DNA from: Porphyromonadaceae bacterium UBA7042
Lineage (GTDB): Bacteria; Bacteroidota; Bacteroidia; Bacteroidales; Muribaculaceae
Length of the DNA stretch: 15,173 nucleotides
Assembly: GCA_002494015.1 (NCBI GenBank)
Contig: DLAR01000036.1
Span: forward strand, 1 to 15,173
Reading direction: 5' to 3'
How positions within the stretch are numbered: the first letter of the stretch is position 1; the number at the start of each line of letters is the position of its first letter. This document shows positions 1-6,800 of the stretch, piece by piece. The notes under the pieces were generated by a model that saw only the letters and a list, made by a program, of their open reading frames with translations, was not told the origin of the DNA and ran no database searches. The translations under genes were made by a program, and so were the position numbers.

Positions 1-243
1 AAGAATAAAGCCATTGCGGTCAACCACCACATTGCGTTTAATGCCCTTGACTTTCTTGTTGGCGTCAAATCCATTGCCATTCTTACGGTTGCCCCATTTA
101 ACGCTCTGGGCGTCCAATGCTCCTACAGAGGGACTTTCCGATTGATTTCGTTTCTTCCTCACCTTTCGCACAAGTTTATTGAGCAAATGTTCGATTCTGC
201 CTTCTTTGAACCACTTTCGTAAGTATTTCCGGCTTGTTCTGCA
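1..243 (-). pseudogene. IS5-family transposase remnant, N-terminally truncated, cut by left window edge
   Basis: Read on the minus strand, positions 243 to 1 are open and encode a segment with the hallmark of IS5-type DDE transposases: a basic stretch (RKYLRKWFKEGRIEHLL), then SPSVGALDAQSVKWGN, GFDANKKVKGIKRNVVVD and RNGFIL. The Asp of the ALDAQSVK segment matches the position of the first catalytic Asp of the family. In full-length members this motif lies roughly 100 or more residues from the N-terminus. Here only about 55 recognisable residues precede it. Further upstream the frame runs into antisense of the helicase gene, with no ATG in the part I translated (to about position 360). I therefore call it a 5'-truncated remnant. 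The rest lies beyond the window edge, so whether the C-terminal part is intact cannot be seen. Family assignment is by motif memory only. Confidence 0.72.
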
Positions 244-261
244 ACTTTTTTTGTAACTTTG
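233..261 (+). promoter_or_regulatory. Bacteroidota-type promoter for the helicase-led operon
   Basis: TAACTTTG at 254-261 fits the -7 consensus TAnnTTTG. CTTG at 233-236 is a 3-of-4 match to the -33 TTTG, with a 17-base spacer (the usual range is near 19-21). The ATG of the helicase is only nine bases past the -7 element, so the transcript would have a very short leader or none. The -33 part lies inside the transposase remnant. Confidence 0.6.
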
Positions 262-270
262 TCGATAAAT

Positions 271-2583
271 ATGGAAGATTATCTGTCGACACTCAACGAG
301 CAACAACGTGAGGCGGTCACTTACTGTGACGGCCCGCAGCTTGTCATAGCCGGGGCAGGCTCAGGCAAGACCCGCGTGCTGACCCACAAGATTCTCCATC
401 TCCTCCACTTGGGTTACGAGCCGTGGCGCATTCTTGCCCTGACGTTTACCAACAAGGCCGCCCGAGAAATGCGCGAGCGCATCGAGGCACTTGTGGGGAC
501 TGACACGGCGTCAAAACTTTGGATGGGGACATTTCACTCCATCTTTTTGCGACTGTTGCGCATAAATGCCGACCGGCTCGGATTCAAACCGTCATTCACG
601 ATATATGACTCAGCCGATTCCAAGGCTCTTGTCAAAACCATCATACGCGATATGGATCTCGACGAGAAGATTTACAAGCCGTCAACCGTCCTGAGCGCAA
701 TATCCACCGCCAAGAATGCCCTCATCTCACCTGAGGATTACGCCACGCTCAGCGACCTGATGGAGGCTGACCGCAGGGCACGCCGCACCCGTCTTCAGGA
801 GGTCTACCGCAACTACCGTGACCGATGCGTCGTGGCAGGCGCAATGGACTTTGACGACCTGCTATATTATACCAATGTGTTGCTGCGTGACAACCCTGAC
901 ATTCTGCACCATTATCAGGAGTACTTCCGCTACATATTGGTGGACGAGTATCAGGACACCAATTTCGCACAACATGTCATTGTCACGCAACTCTCCCGCA
1001 TCAGCCAGCGATTAAGCGTCGTGGGCGACGATGCCCAAAGCATCTACTCGTTCCGAGGCGCCAATATCCGCAACATCCTCGACTTGAAAAAAGCATATCC
1101 CACGCTTTCCACATTCAAGCTGGAACGAAATTACCGCTCGACACAAAACATCATCAACGCAGCGGGGTCGCTGATTGAAAAGAACCGTGACCAGATACCC
1201 AAGAATGTCTACTCGGAAAACGACCCCGGCTCGCGAATCGAGGTCGTGAAAAGTTTCAGCGACTTTGAAGAAGCCTACCTCGTCGCCGCGCGCGTGTCGC
1301 AAGTCAAAATGTCGTCGCGCGACAGCTATGACGAATTTGCAATCTTATACCGCACCAACGCGCAGAGCCGCATCCTTGAAGAAGCGTTGCGCAAACGCAA
1401 CATCCCCTACCGCATCTATGGCGGTCTGTCGTTTTATCAGCGTAAAGAGGTCAAGGACGCAGTCGCTTATTTCCGTCTCAGTGTCAATCCCGATGACGAC
1501 GAGGCTCTGAAACGCGTAATCAACTTCCCGGCACGGGGCATCGGCGAAACAACCCTTAACAAGCTCACGCGCACCGCGCTCGACCACCGCGTAAGCGTGT
1601 GGGAGGTAATCTGCGACCTCGACAAATATAATCCCGGGGTAAATTCAGGCACGGCTAAAAAGCTAAACAATTTCCGCGAGATTATCGAGACATTTGTCAA
1701 GGCCAACGAGAAAGGGCAGTCGGCATACGATTTGGCCAAACTCATTATCGAGCGCGTGGGACTGCTCGCGATGTTTGTCAGCGACAATACCCCCGAGAGC
1801 ATCTCGCGACGCGAAAACATCGAGGAGCTTCTTGCCGGTGTAAAGGAGTTTACAGAGAGCCGCGTGGAGGAAGGTGACGAGCATATATCGATGACCGACT
1901 TCCTCAGTGACGTTTCCCTCGCGACCGATCAAGACATTAAAGACGGCGACGGTGAGAAGGAACGCATAACCCTCATGACGGTACATGCCGCTAAAGGGCT
2001 TGAGTTTAACAACGTGTTTGTCGTCGGTGTCGAGGAAGACCTTTTCCCGTCACTGATGAGCAAGGACTCCCCCGCCCAGATTGAGGAGGAACGGCGGTTA
2101 CTTTATGTCGCCATCACCCGTGCCCGCAACTTCTGTATGATGTCTTACGCCTCGTCACGTTTCCGCAACGGGCAGACTATGTCGTGCCGCCCGTCTCGCT
2201 TTCTCAATGATATTGACCTGAAATATCTGAAACCGGTGGGTGGTGCTGATTTTGACAGCAGCTACCGCACCTCGGTCAACCCTGTCGAAAACTATCGCTC
2301 CCGATACAACCCGGTCACAGGAGGTGCGCGCAGCCTCAGCTCGCTCCGCACCCCGCGCCAGCAGTCCACGGCGCGCCCCGTAACCGGCGGCGAAAAAAGC
2401 TGCATTCACTCCGCCGAAAATCTGAAACCGGGTATGATAATCGAGCATAACCGTTTCGGACGCGGAACAATAATCGAAATCGACACCACGATGGCCGATG
2501 CCCGCGTAAAAGTGGAATTTGACAACACCGGCGAGCGCATCCTCATGTTGAAATTTGCTCATTTTGAAATTATCCAATCATGA
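271..2583 (+). CDS. UvrD/PcrA-type ATP-dependent DNA helicase (superfamily 1A)
   Basis: This 770-residue 3'-5' DNA helicase is expected to act in nucleotide-excision and mismatch repair and in clearing proteins from DNA. All SF1A motifs are visible: Q motif LNEQQREAV (about residue 8), Walker A GAGSGKT (28-34), TFTNKAAREM, GTFHS, Walker B VDEYQDTN (from 224), GDDAQSIYSFRG, the LERNYRS motif, TVHAAKGLEFNNVFVVG, and motif VI EEERRLLYVAITRAR (605-619). The end (about 718-770, LKPGMIIEHNRFGRGTI) is the Tudor-like C-terminal domain that in PcrA contacts RNA polymerase. I start at ATG 271: a TTG at 259 would overlap the promoter's -7 element. It heads a tightly packed operon, and its TGA overlaps the ATG of nspC (ATGA). 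Whether it should be named pcrA or uvrD cannot be settled here, so no symbol is given. Confidence 0.96.
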   Translation: MEDYLSTLNEQQREAVTYCDGPQLVIAGAGSGKTRVLTHKILHLLHLGYEPWRILALTFTNKAAREMRERIEALVGTDTASKLWMGTFHSIFLRLLRINADRLGFKPSFTIYDSADSKALVKTIIRDMDLDEKIYKPSTVLSAISTAKNALISPEDYATLSDLMEADRRARRTRLQEVYRNYRDRCVVAGAMDFDDLLYYTNVLLRDNPDILHHYQEYFRYILVDEYQDTNFAQHVIVTQLSRISQRLSVVGDDAQSIYSFRGANIRNILDLKKAYPTLSTFKLERNYRSTQNIINAAGSLIEKNRDQIPKNVYSENDPGSRIEVVKSFSDFEEAYLVAARVSQVKMSSRDSYDEFAILYRTNAQSRILEEALRKRNIPYRIYGGLSFYQRKEVKDAVAYFRLSVNPDDDEALKRVINFPARGIGETTLNKLTRTALDHRVSVWEVICDLDKYNPGVNSGTAKKLNNFREIIETFVKANEKGQSAYDLAKLIIERVGLLAMFVSDNTPESISRRENIEELLAGVKEFTESRVEEGDEHISMTDFLSDVSLATDQDIKDGDGEKERITLMTVHAAKGLEFNNVFVVGVEEDLFPSLMSKDSPAQIEEERRLLYVAITRARNFCMMSYASSRFRNGQTMSCRPSRFLNDIDLKYLKPVGGADFDSSYRTSVNPVENYRSRYNPVTGGARSLSSLRTPRQQSTARPVTGGEKSCIHSAENLKPGMIIEHNRFGRGTIIEIDTTMADARVKVEFDNTGERILMLKFAHFEIIQS

Positions 2584-3710
2584 AAATACAGGATCTCCCC
2601 ACCCCGTTTTACATTGTATATGAAGACCGTCTGCGTCGCAACCTCTCGCTCATCAATCGTGTCGAGAGTGAGGCCGGGGTCAATATCATAATGGCGTTCA
2701 AGGCCAATGCGCTGTGGCGCACATTCCCCATTATCAGCGAATATAACCGCGATTTCACAGCCAGCAGCCTCAACGAATTGCGGCTCGGCACAGAGGAACT
2801 GGGAGGCGAGGCACATGTCTACTGCCCGGTCTACACACCCGCGACCATTGACGAGTTTCTCGACCGGGCAACCCATATCACATTCAATTCGCTCGGGCAG
2901 TGGGAAAAGTATGGCTCAGTCGCGCTTTCGCGCGGAGTCTCTCCCGGACTGAGAGTCAACCCTCAATGCTCGGTCATTGAAACCGACCTCTATAACCCTG
3001 CGCTCCCCGGCTCGCGTTTCGGTGTCACTGCCGAACAACTTGAGGGGAATTTCCCGGAGGGACTGGAAGGATTCCATTTTCATCAGCTGTGCGAGTCAAC
3101 CTCTTTCGACCTCGAAAAAGTCCTCACGGCCTTCGAGGAACAATTTGGCAAATATCTTCCCCGGCTGAAATGGGTGAACTTCGGAGGGGGTCACCTCATG
3201 ACCCGTGAAGGTTATGATGTGGAACACCTCATCTCGGTGTTAAAAGGATTCCGCAACCGCTATCCTTGGCTGCAAGTCGTTATGGAACCCGGCAGCGCGT
3301 TTACATGGCGCACTGGCGACCTTGTGACCTCGGTTCTTGACGTTGTCGAGAATCAAGACATAAAGACAGCGATTATTGACGCGTCGTTTGCCTGCCACAT
3401 GCCCGACTGTCTTGAAATGCCCTATCAACCGGCGATAACCGAAAGCGTCGAGGCTGCACCGGGACTGCCCTCATATCGCCTCGGAGGCAACTCATGCCTA
3501 AGCGGCGACTATGTGGGCGACTGGACTTTCCCCCGCCCCCTCAAAGAAGGAGACCGCCTGACCCTTGAAGACATGAACCACTATACCACAGTCAAGACTA
3601 CCATGTTCAACGGCATCGCCCACCCCGACATGGTTCTTGCCCGCAGCAACGGCGAAGTGGAATACCTGAGACGTTTCGATTACAACGATTATAAAAACCG
3701 CATGGACTGA
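2580..3710 (+). CDS. nspC: carboxynorspermidine decarboxylase
   Basis: This PLP enzyme removes the carboxyl group from carboxynorspermidine or carboxyspermidine, the last step of the aspartate-semialdehyde route to norspermidine/spermidine. Its 376 residues match the family length. The fold-type III features are present: MAFKANALW with the PLP lysine K41, the HFHQLCES segment, the glycine-rich phosphate loop NFGGGH (G202-H205), EPGSAF (E236), and a C-terminal catalytic patch with C306 and D310 (GNSCLSGD) contributed across the dimer. The partner, carboxynorspermidine dehydrogenase, is not in this window. The gene overlaps the helicase by four bases, and its TGA shares a base with the next ATG (TGATG), so expression is probably coupled. 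In gut Bacteroidota the physiological product is usually spermidine; that is family knowledge, not visible here. Confidence 0.93.
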   Translation: MKIQDLPTPFYIVYEDRLRRNLSLINRVESEAGVNIIMAFKANALWRTFPIISEYNRDFTASSLNELRLGTEELGGEAHVYCPVYTPATIDEFLDRATHITFNSLGQWEKYGSVALSRGVSPGLRVNPQCSVIETDLYNPALPGSRFGVTAEQLEGNFPEGLEGFHFHQLCESTSFDLEKVLTAFEEQFGKYLPRLKWVNFGGGHLMTREGYDVEHLISVLKGFRNRYPWLQVVMEPGSAFTWRTGDLVTSVLDVVENQDIKTAIIDASFACHMPDCLEMPYQPAITESVEAAPGLPSYRLGGNSCLSGDYVGDWTFPRPLKEGDRLTLEDMNHYTTVKTTMFNGIAHPDMVLARSNGEVEYLRRFDYNDYKNRMD

Positions 3711-4720
3711 TGCCAACTGACACTACTCCCCGATTCTCGGTCATCATACCGGTATATAACCGCATTGACGAAGTGCGTGACCTGATGGACAGCCTTTCAG
3801 CGCAGACTCTCAAAAATTTCGAGGTCATTATCGTCGAAGACGGCTCGACCGACCCGTGCGGTGACATCGTGAAATCCTATCCCGGTGTCAATGCCTCGTA
3901 TTATTATAAGGAGAACGAGGGCCGGTCAATTGCCCGAAACTACGGCCTCGACCGTGCCCGAGGGGAATACTTTGTGTTTTTCGACAGCGACTGCGTCATC
4001 CCGCCCGACTATTTCAAGATACTGACCGAGGCTCTTGACGAGAATCCTCTCGATTGTTTCGGCGGCCCCGACGCTGCACACGAGTCATTTTCCTCGACAC
4101 AGAAAGCAATCAACTACTCGATGACCTCCTTCCTGACAACCGGGGGCATCAGAGGGGGGAAAGTCAGTCTTGAAAAATTTGTCCCCCGCACATTTAACAT
4201 GGGATACTCACGCCGTGTCTACGAGACCGTCGGAGGGTTTCGCGAAATGTTTTCCGAAGACATCGACATGTCCACCCGCATACGGCAAGCCGGATTTACC
4301 ATCGGACTCATTCACCCGGCCCATGTATATCACAAACGCCGCGTGGACTTCGCCAAATTCCTGCGGCAGGTCTATGTTTTCGGCATGTCGCGCATAACGC
4401 TCAAACTACTCTATCCCGACTCGCTGAAAATCGTCCACGCGCTTCCCGCAGTCGCCGTAATCATGGGAATCACACTTGCAATTCTCGGAATTTTTGTCTC
4501 CCCGTGGTTTCTGTTGCCTATCGGGATATACCTCGCGGCAATCTTTGTCTCGGCATGGATTTCGACCCGCTCCCTGCTGATAGCATTGAAAGCTGTTCCG
4601 GCAAGCATTATTCAAATCGGAGGCTACGGCTGCGGATTCATCAAAGCCTATCTGACAAAAATAGTCTTTGGACGGGGCCGTGACATCAATGAGGAAATCG
4701 AAATGAGAAAAGGGAAATAA
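3710..4720 (+). CDS. family 2 glycosyltransferase with C-terminal membrane segments
   Basis: This 336-residue inverting GT-A glycosyltransferase would transfer a sugar from a nucleotide or lipid-linked donor during envelope glycan synthesis. The N-terminal domain opens with FSVIIPVYNR and VIIVEDGSTD. The metal-binding DSD sits at residues 92-94 (FFDSDC), the GGPDAA segment follows, and the acidic catalytic pair is E183-D184 in FSEDIDMSTRIRQAGF. After about residue 243 two strongly hydrophobic stretches and a third weaker one (to about 317) predict membrane anchoring with the catalytic domain in the cytoplasm. The C-terminus is basic and charged. The acceptor and donor cannot be read from sequence, and no other glycan genes are nearby. 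It lies between nspC (one-base overlap) and radC (three-base gap). Confidence 0.9.
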   Translation: MPTDTTPRFSVIIPVYNRIDEVRDLMDSLSAQTLKNFEVIIVEDGSTDPCGDIVKSYPGVNASYYYKENEGRSIARNYGLDRARGEYFVFFDSDCVIPPDYFKILTEALDENPLDCFGGPDAAHESFSSTQKAINYSMTSFLTTGGIRGGKVSLEKFVPRTFNMGYSRRVYETVGGFREMFSEDIDMSTRIRQAGFTIGLIHPAHVYHKRRVDFAKFLRQVYVFGMSRITLKLLYPDSLKIVHALPAVAVIMGITLAILGIFVSPWFLLPIGIYLAAIFVSAWISTRSLLIALKAVPASIIQIGGYGCGFIKAYLTKIVFGRGRDINEEIEMRKGK

Positions 4721-4723
4721 ATC

Positions 4724-5440
4724 ATGAACCGCCAAGACCCTGAAACCCCTTTCACGTCGTTGCGCATCACCGACATGAGCGACGATGACCGCCCGAGAGA
4801 GAAAGCGATGAAACACGGCATCGGCTCGCTTTCCGATGCCGAATTGCTTGCCATTATATTCGGTGGCGGCCTGCCCGGCATGTCGGTGGTAGACATGTCA
4901 CGGAAAATCCTCGCCGACTGCGACAACCGTCTTTCCCTGCTTGCCCGTCTCACAATCGACGAGATGTGTAAAAAGTATAAAGGAGTGGGCCCGGCCAAGG
5001 CAATCAGCCTCGCTGCCGCCTTTGAACTCGGGGCACGCTGCCGCCGCGACATGAAAAACGCCGAGGCGGTCATCCGTTCCAGCAAGGATGTCTACGAGCT
5101 GATGCGCGGGCACATGGAGCTGCTTGACTACGAAGAATTCTGGATTCTCATACTCACCCGTGGCAATACGGTAAAGTATCGCCGGTGCATTTCACAAGGG
5201 GGGACATCGGCCACAGTTGTCGATGTGAAACTGCTGCTGAAACGTGCAATCGACTGCGTGGCATCAGCCATCATCCTTGTCCACAACCACCCGTCGGGAG
5301 CCGTGCGTCCCAGTGCCGACGATGACCATCTGACAAAACGCATCAAAGACGGGGCGCAACTTCTCGACATCCGCGTCCTTGACCATGTCATCATAGGCCG
5401 CGACCGCTTTTATTCATATAATGACGAAGGCCGATTATGA
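4724..5440 (+). CDS. radC: RadC family protein (JAB/MPN-type metalloprotein)
   Basis: The 238 residues match the RadC (UPF0758) family. An N-terminal helix-hairpin-helix-like part (GIGSLSDAELLAIIFGGG, YKGVGPAKAISLAAAFELG) is followed by the C-terminal JAMM domain. The zinc signature is intact: H187, H189 and D200 in HNHPSGAVRPSADDD, with the typical upstream ILTRGN segment. The family was named for a supposed repair phenotype in E. coli that was later assigned to another gene. Its true role is unknown, although an association with recombination or mobile DNA has been proposed. The metal site suggests hydrolase activity. The gene sits three bases after the glycosyltransferase, and its TGA overlaps the rlmH ATG (ATGA). 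Confidence 0.93.
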   Translation: MNRQDPETPFTSLRITDMSDDDRPREKAMKHGIGSLSDAELLAIIFGGGLPGMSVVDMSRKILADCDNRLSLLARLTIDEMCKKYKGVGPAKAISLAAAFELGARCRRDMKNAEAVIRSSKDVYELMRGHMELLDYEEFWILILTRGNTVKYRRCISQGGTSATVVDVKLLLKRAIDCVASAIILVHNHPSGAVRPSADDDHLTKRIKDGAQLLDIRVLDHVIIGRDRFYSYNDEGRL

Positions 5441-5910
5441 AAATTTTACTTTTTGCCGTGGGAAAGACAACCACACCCTACATAAACACAGGTATCGAAA
5501 ACTACCTTAAACGCGTGGGCCATTACATACCCGTCGACCTTCAGGTAATCCCCGATGTCAAAGCGACCAAGGCTCTGACCGAGGAGGCTCAGAAACAACG
5601 CGAAGGCACAGCAATGCTCGCCGCACTACAACCGGGCGACGTGGTCGTGCTGCTCGATGAGCGCGGGCGGGAATTTACCTCGCGAGAATTTTCAGAATAC
5701 CTCGACAAGAAAATGATACAGGGTATCAAGCGACTCGTATTTATAGTGGGTGGCCCTTACGGCTTTTCTCCGGAAATGTATGCCCGGGCCAATGAAAAAA
5801 TCTCTCTTTCGCGCATGACCTTCACCCACGAAATGGTGCGGCTGTTCTTTATCGAACAAATCTATCGCGCAATGACTATCCTGCGCGGCGAACCCTATCA
5901 CCACGACTGA
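5437..5910 (+). CDS. rlmH: 23S rRNA (pseudouridine1915-N3)-methyltransferase
   Basis: RlmH methylates N3 of pseudouridine 1915 in helix 69 of 23S rRNA on the assembled ribosome, using S-adenosylmethionine. The 157 residues are the normal length for this minimal SPOUT enzyme. Signature segments are MKILLFAVGK at the start, VVLLDERGREFTSREFSEYL, the glycine-rich SAM loop FIVGGPYGF, and the C-terminal LSRMTFTHEMVRLFFIEQIYRAMTI (positions split by the trefoil knot) ending in GEPYHHD, a typical terminal YHH(D/R). Start and stop both overlap neighbours (ATGA with radC, TGATG with the dipeptidase gene), so it is translated as part of the block. Confidence 0.97.
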   Translation: MKILLFAVGKTTTPYINTGIENYLKRVGHYIPVDLQVIPDVKATKALTEEAQKQREGTAMLAALQPGDVVVLLDERGREFTSREFSEYLDKKMIQGIKRLVFIVGGPYGFSPEMYARANEKISLSRMTFTHEMVRLFFIEQIYRAMTILRGEPYHHD

Positions 5911-6572
5911 TGAAACGACTCCTTCTTCCTATCGTCATGATGCTCTCTCAGAACGTTTCTGCCACCGACACAGCCTCCCGTCTTGCAGAAATGGGATTGG
6001 TAGATATCGCCACAATGGATTCGACCATCGTGGTAGACCTGATGTATGCCCGGGACGACAACTTCACAGGCGTACTGCTATATGACGACCTGCGGCAAGC
6101 CTATCTGCACCCCAAGGCGGCACATGCCTTGACAAAGGCACAGGAGGAGCTTCACAAAAGTCACCCGCAATGGAATCTCCTCGTAAAAGACGCATCACGC
6201 CCGATGAGCGTGCAGCGCAAGATGTACCGGGTCGTGCAAGGGACATCCAAAGCACGGTATGTATCCAATCCGCGCAACGGCGGCGGTCTGCACAACTACG
6301 GCCTTGCGGTCGACATAACCATTGCCGATGAAAACGGCAAGGAACTCCCGATGGGGACACCCGTCGACCATCTCGGCCCCGAGGCCAACATTGACCGCGA
6401 GACATCGCTCGTGAAGCGAGGAATCATCACCGAGCAAGAACGGCAAAACCGACTGTTGCTGCGCCGGGTAATGAAAGCCGCCGGATTCACACCGCTGCGT
6501 ACCGAGTGGTGGCACTTCAACCTTGTGTCACGCGCAACCGCCCGGACACATTACAGATTAATCGATTTCTGA
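5910..6572 (+). CDS. secreted D-Ala-D-Ala dipeptidase (peptidase M15D, VanX/DdpX-like)
   Basis: This 220-residue zinc peptidase is expected to cleave D-alanyl-D-alanine outside the cytoplasm. A signal peptide is likely: MKRLLLPIVMMLSQNVSA, with cleavage near residue 18. The catalytic core is clear: DASRPMSVQ, the zinc ligands H128 and D135 in GGGLHNYGLAVDITI, and E199/H202 in EWWHFNL, all in the order of family M15. With a signal peptide and a housekeeping operon context it resembles DdpX-type periplasmic enzymes that recycle peptidoglycan D-Ala-D-Ala, rather than the cytoplasmic VanX of vancomycin resistance. No vanH/vanA or vanRS genes are present. Its ATG overlaps the rlmH stop. No obvious terminator follows. 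Confidence 0.9.
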   Translation: MKRLLLPIVMMLSQNVSATDTASRLAEMGLVDIATMDSTIVVDLMYARDDNFTGVLLYDDLRQAYLHPKAAHALTKAQEELHKSHPQWNLLVKDASRPMSVQRKMYRVVQGTSKARYVSNPRNGGGLHNYGLAVDITIADENGKELPMGTPVDHLGPEANIDRETSLVKRGIITEQERQNRLLLRRVMKAAGFTPLRTEWWHFNLVSRATARTHYRLIDF

Positions 6573-6695
6573 CCCATCGATATGCCCCGGATGCCGCGCT
6601 CATCCGCGAAATCTAACATTAGCGTCCACCCGTGATTATTGCCACTGCCAAAACTCTGTTATTTTAGGCATGGCGACGATTTTGGGAGTCATTTG

Positions 6696-6726
6696 CTTGC
6701 TATTTATAATAAATAATGTAACTTTG
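6696..6726 (+). promoter_or_regulatory. promoter of mutAB
   Basis: TAACTTTG at 6719-6726 is a full TAnnTTTG -7 element, identical to the one before the helicase. CTTG at 6696-6699 lies exactly 19 bases upstream as the -33. Transcription would begin near 6732, leaving a leader of about 65-70 bases before the mutA ATG. The spacer 6573-6695 shows no gene and no convincing terminator for the preceding operon. Confidence 0.72.
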
Positions 6727-6770
6727 CATGGTGTTAACCACAACTATACCATAATCATCTAACATTGAGA

Positions 6771-6791
6771 ATTAAATTATAATAATTTAAT
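6771..6791 (+). repeat. small AT-only inverted repeat in the mutA leader
   Basis: ATTAAATT (6771-6778) and AATTTAAT (6784-6791) are perfect inverse repeats around a five-base loop, ending nine bases before the mutA ATG. All pairs are A-T, so the RNA hairpin would be weak. It may keep the start region unstructured or simply reflect AT richness. Confidence 0.3.
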
Positions 6792-6800
6792 ACCTAAATC

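Noticed and set aside
259..270. TTG start giving the helicase four extra residues
   Set aside because: The TTG lies inside the -7 promoter element; ATG 271 is the better start.
5910..6572. Vancomycin-resistance gene vanX
   Set aside because: A signal peptide is present and no vanH, vanA/B or vanRS neighbours exist; a housekeeping M15D dipeptidase is more likely.
6640..6678. Imperfect inverted repeat GCCACTGCC / GGCATGGC as terminator of the first operon
   Set aside because: The arms need a bulge, the loop is long, and no T run follows.
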